Of a stretch of DNA of 64,000 nucleotides, positions 1 through 11,760 are shown piece by piece; positions within the stretch are counted from its first letter, which is position 1; each line of letters opens with the position of its first letter. Source of the stretch: Lentinula raphanica. Lineage: Eukaryota > Basidiomycota > Agaricomycetes > Agaricales > Omphalotaceae. Under the pieces are notes generated by a model. That model saw only the letters and a list, made by a program, of their open reading frames with translations. It was not told where the DNA came from and ran no database searches. Both the position numbers and the translations under genes were made by a program. The stretch is from positions 434,001-498,000 of the forward strand of contig JANVFP010000029.1 in the NCBI GenBank assembly GCA_027919835.1, written 5' to 3'.

Positions 1-1
1 C

Positions 2-445
2 GATGTTTCTGCAGGCAGTGGCAGCGCTGCTCCTCGAAAACGTCAAGCCTACGCTAGCAAGCGTCTCCAGCAAGTGGTTTCGGATTTCCGGAAGAAGCGT
101 AAGAGTTCTAGCTCATCCTCACCGGCTGAGCCATCTGTGGAAGATGATGATGGTGAACAAAGCGAAATCTCAAAAGACAAGCCGCCTCCAAGGAAGAAGC
201 CTCGAGCATCGAAAAAGGGTGGCACTACTACCAAAAACAAGAAGCCCATGGCACGAAAGCGTCGTGTGTCAGGTACGCAGGAAATCCATAAGGAAGTCCC
301 TAGTGAAGAAGAAGACGACGGCCCATCTGGCAAAGAATTTGAAGCTGACAGCACGGTGCACCCTCCACCATTAGCCGTGAAATTGCGACCCCGGCCAAAA
401 CCGAGGCCTCCTGGTTGGAATCCTGGCGACAGTGCAGAACAATGA
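2..445 (+). CDS. C-terminal part of a basic, disordered protein (5' partial)
   Basis: The frame is open from base 2 to a TGA at 443-445, so the start lies left of the window. The 147 visible residues are low complexity: serine runs, an acidic patch, then lysine/arginine clusters resembling nuclear localisation signals (KKRK, PRKKPR, ARKRR), and a proline/arginine-rich end. No catalytic or folded domain is visible. The composition suggests a nuclear or chromatin-associated protein, but that is inference from base and acid content only. The family is not recognised. The following 1.6 kb contains no gene. Confidence 0.6.
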   Translation, partial: DVSAGSGSAAPRKRQAYASKRLQQVVSDFRKKRKSSSSSSPAEPSVEDDDGEQSEISKDKPPPRKKPRASKKGGTTTKNKKPMARKRRVSGTQEIHKEVPSEEEDDGPSGKEFEADSTVHPPPLAVKLRPRPKPRPPGWNPGDSAEQ

Positions 446-2100
446 AGCTTGAGATTCTCCTGTTACTTGTTGGACAGTGAATGTATCTACATACATAGTT
501 GCTTTCCAGTAGCATCAGTATGCGGCAGCGTAGCTACATATCTGATATCCTATATTATAAAACCTCTGGGCGCGCTTAAACTAATATTATGTAAGATTAC
601 AAATCATCCTTGAGCGCTTTTCTTCTTGCTCAGCGCTCAAGCACCTTCAAGCGCTCATTTCTCACTGCCATCAGTGTTCATCAACATTTCTTGGGCTTTC
701 AATCCAATTACAGCACACTGTAGCAAGGAGGCTCAATCTTCTCTTGATTCAATAACACTCAAAAGTTTCTCCATTATAATTACAATACATATTCCTTCTG
801 GCTTCATTTTTGACTGCTTGAACTCCATTATTTGGTAATTTTGAAATTTCCATGGGCAATCTTTCTATTGCTGTATTTATTTTTTGGATTGAGAAAAATT
901 TGTATGAATTGGAATTTAGGATGCATATCTTACTACTCCTTACTCCTTACTGCTCAGAGAGATCAGAAATGTAGCTTTGCAAATTTCTATTTTTACTTGA
1001 GAGTCAAGAAGAATCAAAAAATATAGATATTTGGGTGTAAGAATTTCAGGTGGTATGCCATTTTAATGCTGGCACTAGGATGTTTCTTATTTCTCAAGTT
1101 TTAACAAATATATCATAAGATAAGTTTATAGTTATTGGAAACAATGAGGTTGGAAGTTGAGATCAAATAAACTGAAAATATCAGAAAAAATAAAACACAA
1201 TTGCTAATGAAATCAAATTAAAAAATGCAATAAAATAAAACATCAAGAAACCAATTGCCCTACAAGTGTCATCAATGGCAAGAGAAATCAATGAATAATT
1301 GATTAATTCAGTATTGGTTGAATGTCATTAGACTGGGGAACTCAAGAGTAGCTAGGACACCCCAGACCCTTAACTAAGGCTACTTGATCCCAAATAGAGT
1401 GAAGGATAATGGACATCATTGGAGTTGAGCATACCCACATTATATGCATATGTCATATAGAATTCATTTTGGAAAACTGAGAGATTGGGAGTTATAAAAT
1501 AATGAATTGGGTATCAGAATGAATCAGGGAAGTGAAATTAGAAGCAGAGAGGTCAGGGGGAGATTGAGAGTCAAATTTGAAGGAATAGAAATCAATCAGT
1601 TGGCAACATTGGGAGTTGAGAACTTAGGTACTGGGAAATTGGATTGAAGGGCAGCAAATTATGAGCTGAGACTGGAGAGTTGAGTAATTGTATTATATAC
1701 GACTTTGCCTCAAACTGACAGTTAAATGTACAGGTGACTGGGATAAAGCATTTGCGTACTGCCGTGACGAAGTCACGGGTATCAAGCTTGTGATTTTGAT
1801 TTTCCCAGAATCATTATGCTGAATGAATCGCTTACACATCGTTTTCATCACAATCTCCTCTTTACTTTCTCAACCCACGTTACATTGTCTACGTGTAAGC
1901 TTTGAATAACATTGTGGACTACACTCTGCTTATTTCTTCAACTAAATTCGCCTTAAAGGTTATATCACAAGTTGCTCGTAACACGTTTACGGTATTGTGA
2001 CACGTCGTCAAACCGTTCGGCTTTTCTCGCGACTCTCATCCACACTCGTCCAAGATCATACGGCCATTGTCCATAACAAACCTCACACTTCTTCGTGGCC
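446..2100. other. Gene-free, partly AT-rich intergenic stretch
   Basis: No spliceable coding sequence is seen. From about 600 to 1740 the DNA is markedly AT-rich, with purine-rich stretches at 1480-1700 and short variants of a GGGAGTTGAGA-like phrase. Near 610-660 there are three AGCGCT-centred motifs. Short ORFs here lack splice signals and codon structure. It may be decayed transposon sequence, but no terminal repeat or transposase was found. The end of the stretch carries the promoter of the STT3 gene. Confidence 0.5.
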
Positions 2101-4907
2101 ATGTCGACGGCCTTCCCGCTCCCTACTGACATTTCATCGACCACCGTTGCCAATACCGCGTCTTTACTGCGCATTGTCGCCTTCGGTCTGATCTCTGGTG
2201 CCGCTATCGCTTCGAGATTGTTTGCTGTTATCAACTTTGAGAGTATTATTCATGAATTGTGAGTTAGAGATTCCTCATGTGTTCTATGTTTCCGAAAAGT
2301 AATTCATGTCCATGACAGTGACCCATGGTTCAACTAGTAAGTATATTCGATACGTGTACAGAGGGTTAAGCTGAGAAACATCGAAAACAAGTCGTGCGAC
2401 GAGGGTTCTTGCTGCGAAAGGCTTCTATGTTCGTGCTCACTTACTTTTCTCTGGTTGGGGCTCATCAACGTTCCAATCTGCAGGAATTCTGGAATTGGTT
2501 CGATCCAACAGCCTGGTACCCTCTCGGTCGAGTCGTAGGGGGAACGGTATACCCTGGGCTTATGGCAACCAGCGGTGTTATCTACAACTTCCTTCATTAT
2601 TTCAACCTTCCCGTCGATATCAGGAACATCTGTGTCTTGTTAGCGCCAGGATTCAGTGCACTCACTGCATGGGCCACATACATGTACGTGGAACTGTAAC
2701 AGTGTTGCGTCTAACTCCGTACTGAGTTTCGGACCGTAGGTTCACCACCGAAATGAAGGACTCTTCCGCTGGTCTTCTTGCGGCAGCCTTCATCGGTATC
2801 GTTCCAGGATACATCTCTCGTTCTGTTGCTGGCTCCTACGACAACGAAGCTATCGCCATATTCTTGCTCATGATCACATTCTATCTCTGGATCAAAGCGC
2901 TCAAACTTGGCTCTGCGCTTTTTGGAACCCTGGCTGCTGTCTTCTACTTTTACATGGTAGCTGCTTGGGGTGGTTATGCATTTATCACAAATATGATCCC
3001 GGTCCATGCTCTAGTGCTTCTTCTGATGGGCAGATTCAGCAGTCGTCTTTATGTGGCATACTGCAGCTGGTACGCTATTGGAACATTGTCAAGTATGCAA
3101 GTTCCGTTCGTGGGCTTCCAACCTGTCAGGACAAGTGAACATATGGGTGCGCTCGGGGTCTTTGGATTACTACAAATTGTGGCTTTCGCAAGTCTGGTTA
3201 GGTCGCATGTATCATCCAAACAGTTCCAAAACCTTCTGGCGATATCCGTTGTGACGATGGGTGTTTTGGGTGCAGGCGCCTTCGTCGTTATGACATACAA
3301 AGGCTGGATCGCTCCCTGGACTGGACGGTTCTACTCTCTTTGGGACACTGGCTATGCCAAAAAGTCAGTGCTTTCTCAAGTGCAAAAATAATACCCTAAC
3401 ATACTCTTATAGGTATATCCCTATCATTGCTTCTGTCTCCGAACATCAACCAACCGCCTGGCCCTCTTTCTTCATGGACCTTCAATTATTAATATTCCTC
3501 TTCCCTGCCGGCGTCGTTATGTGCTTCCGTGATCTACGCGATGAGCATGTTTTTGTCATAATTTACGCTGTGGTTGCAAGCTATTTTGCCGGTGTCATGG
3601 TCAGGCTGATGTTGACGCTCACTCCAGTCGTGTGTGTCAGTGCTGCAGTCGCTCTGTCAACACTGTTGGACACTTACGTCGATGCAAGCGAGCCTGACGT
3701 GCCCGAGGAGAGGACGGAGGCGAACGGAAGCAGTGCTTCAGATGGAAAGAAAACAAAGAAAGCAGGGGCTGCCGTAGGTTCTCAAGCCGGTGCTTCCGCT
3801 GCCGCCGCTGCCTCCTCAGCTATCTCCGACCTCGTATCAGCCTCGAAATCTAATGCTCAGTCGAGACAAAAGGGCATTTGGGGTGCCGATGCCCGTTTGG
3901 TCATCCTGTTGAACGCGGTCGGCATGCTTGTCTTCTTCGTTTTCCATTGCACCTGGGTCACCTCCAACGCCTACTCTTCCCCTTCCGTGGTGCTTGCCTC
4001 TACCAATCCTGACGGATCACAGCACATCATCGATGATTATCGTGAAGCATATTATTGGTTGAGGCAGAATACCCCACAGGACGCAGTCGTGATGTCTTGG
4101 TGGGATTACGGGTATCAAATCGCAGGCATGGCTGATAGAGTGACGTTGGTAGACAACAACACTTGGAATAACAGTAAGGTGCATTCTCCATACGAAAGCC
4201 AAGTACTAATTGTATTTCCTAGCCCATATCGCTACTGTTGGTAAAGCCATGTCCTCCCCCGAAGAAGTCGCGTACCCGATCCTCCGAAAGCACGATGTCG
4301 ACTACGTACTTGTAATTTTCGGAGGTCTTCTGGGTTATTCCGGAGATGATATCAACAAGTTCTTGTGGATGGTAAGTAGGCTTATTTTTCGTTTCCTGAT
4401 ACATTTACCATGTCACCCATAGGTCAGGATTGCTCAAGGTGTATGGCCCGATGAAATCCAAGAACCTAATTACTTCACACCACAAGGAGAATATCGAGTG
4501 GATGACAGAGCGAGCGAAACCATGAGGAACAGCTTGATGTACAAAATGAGCTACTATCGGTAACTATTTTTACACCTCTCTGTGAATTATTTCTGACTGC
4601 TCTGTAGGTTCTCAGAGCTATACGGAGGCGGAAACGCTCTTGACCGTGTCCGTAATCAGCAAATCCCCAAAGTAGGGCCAACATTGGATTACCTGGGTAT
4701 GTGATCTTCCTTTTCTCAGATTTCTGTACGGCTGAATCTTAACGAATTTCAGAGGAAGCCTTTACCACCGAAAACTGGATTGTCCGAATCTACAAAGTTC
4801 GGAAAGAAGATCCCTTAGGCCGAGACTTGAAAACTGCGAACGCTTTCGCACAAGGTAAGAAGAGAAAGAGGGGAAAGCCTGTTAGCAGAAGGAGAGCAAT
4901 CGTTTAA
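2101..4907 (+). CDS. STT3: Oligosaccharyltransferase catalytic subunit STT3
   Basis: This is the ER-membrane enzyme that transfers the lipid-linked glycan to Asn in N-X-S/T sequons. Ten exons: 2101-2258, 2319-2336, 2392-2428, 2484-2683, 2740-3363, 3413-4173, 4223-4371, 4423-4559, 4608-4696, 4753-4907, giving 775 aa. The first acidic catalytic motif DPWFNYR spans exons 2-3; exon 2 is only 18 nt. [15 protein letters not shown] and many hydrophobic segments follow. The hallmark WWDYG motif is near residue 574, followed by the WNNTHIA phrase also known in yeast Stt3. A serine/alanine/lysine-rich insert near residues 440-490 makes it longer than yeast Stt3 (718 aa). The C-terminus is basic. The start was chosen because exon 1 leads directly into the conserved FESIIHEF. 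All phases agree. Confidence 0.96.
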
Positions 4908-6355
4908 AAAATCATCTTTCAATCAGTTTTCGATTAGTTACTAGCCAACTGGTATACTCTCTAATACATATCCTGGACTCTGGATACATTCCGATTTATA
5001 GTGATGTGAAAGAGTAATCCTGGGTATGTATGAGAACTCGAAGGTTGGCATTGAAGCTCTTGAATCCGTTACCGGTTTCGTATGAGGGCAAATATATCGT
5101 ATGTCGAGGTATGCAAGATTAAACTTAGCCTCAAAAGTTGTCAATACTAAGAATACATGGAGCAACACCATATGGATGGTCAAGGTAGCTATTAGCGTCC
5201 AAGTTTCTGGGAGTTGGCAATAAGTACTTACTGAGAGTACATCGAGCAACACCATTCTTGGCAAGTTTGTTGTATGTACGTTGTATACTGTACTCAACTT
5301 AACTTTTGAGTTCTTGAGTTTACCCGGTCACTATGAAATCAGAAACAAAACCTGAGATCCTCGGTCAGATTTAACCAGGAGGAGACTGATACTTACTAGC
5401 CCTTATTAGCCGGATTTTTGCGTTTGTATGTGCATCCCAGTAGAACTGCTCATACTGTATGAGCAGTTCATGTGAATACAAAGCTCCGAAAATATCCAAA
5501 TTGCAGACCCGGGGCGCCCCATTGCTCGAGTCACTACCTGGTACTACTACAGGAGGTTCTGTACTCGCCTGATACTCGTTATCTTGTTCTCGGAAGTTCT
5601 TTCCATGCCAAATCAGTGCTGTACTTGCATGAAGTTTGACTGAACTTTGTCCTTTTTGTCCTTTTTGTCAATGTCTGTCCTGAGTTGACAAGTGTAATTA
5701 AATCAACCTCTGGAAGCCGGAGAATGAAGTATGAGATTAGAAGTATCGAGTAAGGTATGTGGAATGAAATGACGAATAGACCAGGATAGACCATTGTCAG
5801 ACGAAGGACCTTTTGCAGGTATGCTGTCAAATCTTGAATCACGTAGCGTAAGGGCCTCTCACAGGAAAACAAAAAGAGCTAAACAGAATCATGTGGATCG
5901 CCTTGGGTAGTCTTGGAGGCGGCAGATTCGGAGACTGGCCGCTCGGCGCTGAGATTGAGCATTGCGGACGTGAATGTGTTTCCTCGGATTTGAAGAGATA
6001 TCGTTCAAGATCGCTTACCTTCGGACTTCTAGTTGACGCTCAGGTCCTTGCAGGGGGTGAAGTGCAAAGATATAACTAGACCCAACTGAAAGCCTGCGGT
6101 GCTTTCCTGGAGATCTCGGAAGACAGCGTTCCGCGTGGATTACCGCCCACAAAACCGCATGACAACGAATGTTGAAGTAGATTGTCCTTGTTCTCAATAA
6201 GGAATCAAGGCGAATGAGCGGATATTCCTGAACGATAGAGGCTGATAGAAATTATGTGGTATTTGATTGAGTATAGTGGAGTTCGAGTTCGGATAAGAAT
6301 CGAAGCACTATGATTACTCAAAACGCGAACGAGTTGGATACAGACAGGATCTGAA
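4908..6355. other. Intergenic region between convergent STT3 and NDUFB8
   Basis: The two genes converge on this 1.45-kb gap. No ORF here has ATG, splice sites and coding character together. It holds a perfect 27-bp palindrome (5443-5469) and two 18-nt near-identical copies of TACATsGAGCAACACCAT at 5154-5171 and 5238-5255 (17 of 18 match). Nothing else is recognised. Confidence 0.5.
5443..5469. repeat. Perfect 13-bp inverted repeat with 1-nt spacer
   Basis: GAACTGCTCATAC at 5443-5455 is followed by one T and its exact reverse complement at 5457-5469. The 27-bp structure lies in the 3' intergenic region between convergent genes. It could form a hairpin in RNA or bind a dimeric protein, but no function can be read from sequence. 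Confidence 0.8.
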
Positions 6356-6931
6356 TTACTCCTCGCTCTCTTCCTCAATCCGAGCCTGAGAAACATGTGA
6401 GCAAGGAATCACTATCCGATTGGCCAAAAACTACCTTGTTCTGAGGAAGACCACCGAGTTCGGTCGAGAGTCCGTCATAAGGGTATGTACGTCGAATAAA
6501 ATGAGGCTCGGGTGTGAGGAACCATTTCGTGCCAAAGAAAATGCCGGTAAATGCACCAACGGCCAACAGGAAATGAATCAAGGCTGTTCTTGGTTTAACA
6601 CCAGGAGGAGGGATATCGGGAGCCCACATGGACATCAGTTCATCGTGTTCAGCAAGCTAAGAAGGTTTTAGCATTGAGATAAGGGAAAAAACCACCAGTG
6701 ACCCACAGGATCACCAAAATTGCGTCTCATTTGAAGGTCATCCCAACCATACGGAGGCAGATGTTGGCGCGAAACTGGAGGTGCATATTGATAATCCTGC
6801 ACAGGCTCTGGATTTGTGTCAATATCTAGAGGAATGTATGCTTTTCCGGAAGAAGAAGTCGAAGCAAGTCTGTTGAGAATTAGAGGACGGCGAGCAGCGC
6901 GCCAGGCTGCTCGTTGGACGATGGAGGACAT
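6356..6931 (-). CDS. Complex I accessory subunit NDUFB8-like (mitochondrial)
   Basis: Three exons on the minus strand, 6931-6707, 6656-6435 and 6385-6356, give 158 aa. The N-terminus from the chosen ATG is arginine-rich with alternating hydrophobic residues, a classical mitochondrial presequence; an in-frame extension upstream would spoil this and is taken as 5' UTR. It is followed by PPYGWDDLQMRRNFGDP, a segment ending in MSMWAPD, one transmembrane helix (FLLAVGAFTGIFFG) and a YPYDGL..GG motif. This layout matches the NDUFB8/ASHI family of the membrane arm of NADH:ubiquinone oxidoreductase, an assembly and structural subunit with no cofactor. NDUFB11 was considered, but the YPYDGL..GG end favours NDUFB8. 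Confidence 0.7.
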
Positions 6932-7175
6932 GGAGAAAGGATCAAAAATATTAGTAAGCGGAATCTCGGCCACGCCGTCCGAGCTCCGAGAAAACGTGGA
7001 TTCATAAACGACGGAAAATCCCAAGAGATTCCGCATCTCATCTAAAGTACCCCTGGACGTTAGATGTATTCATCGTGTCTCCCAGAATGCGGCCACTTTT
7101 GTATATAATTTAGTGCATCACCGATTTTCTTCGCTTATATATATCACCCTTCGCCTCATCCTCCTTTCCACATTC

Positions 7176-9200
7176 ATGACCGCTCCTACTATGCAACACA
7201 GTGCCGAAAAGGACGTTGAAGCCCTTTTGCTCAAGGAGCGTGTTTTCAGGCGAAGGCCAGGAGATGTAGCGTATCCTTTGAATCATTCGAATGCTATGAT
7301 CGACTAGTGAGTCTCTTCACATCTTCATTGTCATCCTTTTCTGAATTGGTACCACCAGTGACAATTGGGACCATATATTTTTTAAAAAGTGCTTTAGAAG
7401 CATAACGATGACTCAGTTCGAAACGCCACCTGAAAGAGTTCTGGATCTTGGTTGTGGCTCGGGCCTTTGGGTGCTAGAAGCTGCGCGCCAATGGGAGGTA
7501 AGCTCGCCTTGCAGATCATGATCTCGTTTTTCGCGAAACTGACCTTCCATGTACTCAACAGAACAGCACGATTGTCGGTTTAGATGTTCTGGATGTTCAA
7601 CCCAAACTTTTTACACTTGACCCCTACAAAAATCTCACGCGTCGAATCAAATGGATGCACCATAATCTGTACGCGTTTCTCTTTGCCTCGTGCATGCTCC
7701 ATAGTCTCATACGAGCGTATGCAGTCTGGAAGGACTTCCGTTCCCTGATGACTGTTTCGATTTTGTGAGGATGTCAAGGCTAGGACTTGGTGTGCCAGAG
7801 GACGAAGTGAGTGACTATTCAAGTTTCTGCCCATCATCTCGCTCACCAGCCTAAAGTGGCAGTTTGTTCTAGAGGTACTGTTACACTTCCCTATGCCCAT
7901 CATATCTCTCTCATTCATCGTCACAGGAAGTCTCTCGTATCATGAAACCCGGCGCAGCACTTGAAGTACGTTCCATCGGGCGTAATGATCCTGTTCTCGC
8001 CCTGACCTGAGCTCATTTGTACAGATCATCGAAGAGGACTTGATATTTCCCTATTGTCCCGCTGTTCGCCGTCGTCCTCGACCGCCAAAAATCACCACTC
8101 TCGATTTATTCCCCTCGACCAACGAATCAATAGCATCTTCTACCAGAACCTCAATGACAGTTGTACCAAGTCCATGGGATCACAGCGACGATGACCTTGT
8201 GGACGGTGTACTGCAGAAAAAGACAAGTCTATCCCCGTTACAGGAATCGCCGACATCTACATTGCCTACTCCTATGTCACATTTAAGCCCCAAGTCCGCT
8301 CATAGTTACCAGTCTTACACCTCCAATTTTGTCCCACAGCTTCCTCCTACCCCTTCCCCACCACCACCACCAACACAGGATTCCTTTTATACAGATCCTC
8401 AGGATCACTCTCGTCTGAAGGCTGCTTGGGACGCCATGTTGTCGCGTCGGTTTTTAGCGCCTCAATTGATCACTGTACTCCCTTTCTACCTATCCTCTTG
8501 CTTCGTGGACATCAAGACACACCCTACCCTACATATACCCCTTCCACCAAATTCATCCTCTTCGCAATCACAGTTATTTTGCTCTGATTATTCTTCCTCG
8601 ACCAACGCATTCAACCCCGAAGAACAATTCGAACTCAAACGCTCAACGGGCCGTCTTTCTGATGACGAGAACCCTCATCGTCGAGAGTCCAAAGCGATCA
8701 ACGATCCCAAAAGAATCTTTTCCTGGGCGCCGATGCACCTTGCGAGAACCGTCCAGACAGTTAAAGCTTGTAAAGAGGCTATCTGGGACGAGTACGTCAA
8801 ACTACACAGTCCAGACCTGCCACCCACCATCACTCAGGCCAGACTGAAGGAAGGCCGTCGCGCGGTGGTTTCATCAGAATCAGCCGCTCGGGAAAGCTTT
8901 GATCGCGCTTGGAATAATTGGGAAAAGTCGGTAACGTTTCAATCCCACTCGATCTTCGATATCAACGGTTTTGACGGTGTTTTGGAAAAACCTCTCATTT
9001 GCAGTGATATGACGGATCGAATAGGGATGCGGGACAGTATCATGTTTGAACTGTTATGGGCCGAACCTGCAGGGGAACGACCCGACTGGCGGGTGTGGAG
9101 AAACAGTCTAGAAATTAAGTCTATCGAACAACCTGATCCTGCGGTCGACATTTGCAGATCGATACGTGGGTTCGTTGCGTGGAAACCTCAAAATAAATAA
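7176..9200 (+). CDS. SAM-dependent class I methyltransferase with long low-complexity tail
   Basis: Seven exons: 7176-7306, 7359-7497, 7562-7668, 7725-7806, 7857-7874, 7927-7965, 8025-9200 (563 aa). The first ~280 residues form a Rossmann methyltransferase: motif I is VLDLGCGSGLW, an acidic SAM-ribose strand GLDVLD follows, then LPFPDDCFDFVRMSRL and the late motif EVSRIMKPGAALEIIEEDLIFP. This resembles UbiE/LaeA-type fungal methyltransferases; the substrate is unknown. The fifth exon is just 18 nt and encodes WQFVLE. After the domain comes a serine/proline-rich linker including a proline run, then a conserved-looking alpha-helical tail. There is no signal peptide. The start was set at the only ATG that precedes PGDVAYPLNHSN in frame. 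Confidence 0.85.
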
Positions 9201-11760
9201 ATAAAAGCGCTTCATCCCAAGCCCAACTTTACTTTTTCGTTGTGGGACATACGTATGTCTCGAAACAATGGACCTGCATACACATATCGTCTATGTAGGT
9301 CTTCCTCGATGGTCTGGTCTGTCTGTCTGTAGACACGACACTTTCTCAGTTGCACTACTTACTCAAGCCGCGGAAGAACACCAAGATTTTTTAAAGCTAA
9401 AATTATTCGACTTCGCTGTCAGCATTCTCCAGCATTCTACCTACCCCCCCATACTTAGACCTGCTATCATCCATGATCCCACTCCCACTCCATACTACTC
9501 AAAGGGCATTACCTCCAGGCTCTCCTAGGTTTAAGCCTGCCATAGCTAGCCCTAGGCCCGGTTTTCGATGCATGTTCTGATTATCATTCCAAATTCGTTC
9601 TTTGTCTCCACCATCTTAGTCTATCCTTCAACCAATCTCCAATCTACATACTTTTCACAATTTTCACATGCTCCCTCCAATTGATAACTGTATCTCCCAA
9701 GTACTCGCCATTGAACTTTACCAGTCTACAATCATGTACATCCTCGGAAGATTTGACTACATAGTACATATTATCTAGGTACATGCATGCATGATGTTCG
9801 TAGCTTATTGTCAATAATGCGCCATATGAGCGTTTTCGATTCCTCTTGAGGATTGGTTTGCATTCGAATTTTGTGTGCTGTATGCAAATAAGGATTCGAG
9901 ACTCTCATTGATGTATGATGTAGTAGCCCTCCCACTTCAACTCCGAAGGTTTTACTGTGGAATTCTTACTGATAGGATATATCTCTCCGATTGTCAATAA
10001 GTATGTAAGATAATAGACGATAATGTCGACACACGGACTTCAGACGGAATGGGGTGAAATTATACCTTCCAAAAACGATCCATGAGCCCGGAAAACAGAA
10101 AGCTTAGGCTATAACTTGGAACTTTGTAGTACTTCTTACAGTGTGACTCGACACCACGGTCGTCGGTTATTGATGCCTCCAATAGCCTCCCTTCGAGTTA
10201 GAGTTGATGATATCGGCACCTTCTCTTCTTCCTCATACAGACTACGGACAACCTCTGTGATATGATGGTACCCACCATAGATGAAATCACGACAAAAAGG
10301 AGTCGTAAGAAACTAGAACGGTGGAGCAACCGATGATGCAAACCTGCCTCCTGGCATTGCTAGTGGCAGCCCAAGCTAGGGAAATTGGTTGGGTGATTCC
10401 CCAAAGCATAGGATGTCCTCTGGAATAGTTTGGATCATTCAATAAGTCGCAATGAGTTGCCGTCCCAATCAGACTCCTTCAGGCTTCCGGACTCTGAGGT
10501 TGTACAACATTCGAATTCTTCGAATGTGAATGACCCTTTACGAGCTATAGTCACAACTTGTACTTTGAGGTACTTTGTAGTCCTTTTTACAGTGACCCCA
10601 CGGTCGTCGGTCATTTACACCTCCAAATTCCAATAGCCTCCCTTCAAGTTAAAGTTGGTGATATCGGCACCTTCTCTTCTTCCTCCTACAGACAACGGCT
10701 GTAACATGATGGCACCCACCTGGCATAGATGAAATCATCAACAAAAGAAAAAGGAGCCGTAAGAAACTAGAACGGTCGTCGGTCAAGCAACCTATGATGC
10801 AAACCTGCTAACTGGGCGGCCAGTGCTACTAGTGGCAGCCCAAGCTAGGAAATTTGTTGGCTCAGGATTTCCCAAAGCATAGAATGTCCTTGGACTTTTG
10901 GAGCATTCAATGAGTCGCCGTCCCAATCAAACTCTTGCGGACTCTGAGGTTGTACAACATTCGAATTCTTCGAATGTCAATGACCCTTTACGCATACGAG
11001 TGAGCCTTGGGCCGAGATGGAAGAGCTTTCTTCAGTTATTCAATTTGTCGACAGTCAGATGTTCCGAAATGTACTACATACCTTCATTTCATAAGGCTTT
11101 TGAAGACGTTAACCATAGAGGCCGGGTCAGAGTGGCAGTGGATTGAGCCTCGACCTTGAAGTTGCATACATACAGTATGTACAGTGTACACTGATTGCTC
11201 GAAAAATTGAAATCTTCCGGTATTAACCATTCAGCGAACCATCCACCCTATGTTTCTATTCCATTGAAAGATGCGGGTCGAATATCAGGGAGAAGCACAA
11301 TTCGGAGTAGGACATCAACACGCGCGCGAAAATCGCCCAAGAAGCGTTTTAAGTATGAGGCCATATCATCCTGCTTCTGAGATCAGAACGGAAAACAAGT
11401 GTGAGCGTTACATATCCTTCCCGACTTTGAATTCGTCGAGGTTGTGCTCAGAAGCGATGGAGCAATCGGAGGAGGTCCCAGATATCAGGCTCGGAGGAAG
11501 GGTATAACGGGAGTGAACCTCGAGCTTCCGAGGTTCAAAGTTCTTGCGTGAAAACTATGAGCGATTTGCCTCGTGGTAGGGCCAAGTTGTTTAAACACTG
11601 TATCTGGGTCGAAGACGCTGACAGGACGGTTCGATGGTGAGTAGCTCAAGAGGCAGTAAGTGTGGTCGGCAAACTTGCACGGCATAATTTGCCTGCCTAG
11701 TTTGACCCATCTCCAAGTTCTCTACACTCACAACCCCTCCAAACGAAATAAATCTGAACA
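9201..11760. other. Gene-free stretch with a local duplication
   Basis: No convincing gene is found in 2.56 kb. ORFs of 60-86 codons in this interval lack splice sites and domain content. The centre is a diverged 450-bp tandem duplication, annotated separately. The last ~250 bp are the promoter and 5' UTR of the EBP1-like gene. Confidence 0.5.
10117..10995. repeat. Direct tandem duplication, period about 450 bp
   Basis: Two diverged copies run from about 10117-10550 and 10567-10995. Matching landmarks are CACGGTCGTCGGT, AATAGCCTCCCTTC, GATATCGGCACCTTCTCTTC, GTAAGAAACTAGAACGG and TGTACAACATTCGAATTC (10501 and 10951, exactly 450 apart). Each copy contains the palindrome ACATTCGAATTCTTCGAATGT (9-bp arms, 3-nt spacer). 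Small indels and substitutions show the event is not recent. Confidence 0.85.

Noticed and set aside
49..354. 101-codon minus-strand ORF opposite the first gene
   Set aside because: Antisense shadow of the serine/lysine-rich coding frame; no start context or splice signals of its own.
626..1026. Two short hydrophobic plus-strand ORFs in the AT-rich gap
   Set aside because: Composition follows AT content; no conserved motif, no introns, no promoter features.
4941..5297. 118-codon minus-strand ORF
   Set aside because: Lies over short direct repeats, has no domain and no neighbouring exons.
9268..9528. 86-codon ORF downstream of the methyltransferase
   Set aside because: No splice sites or recognisable domain; likely chance or 3' UTR.
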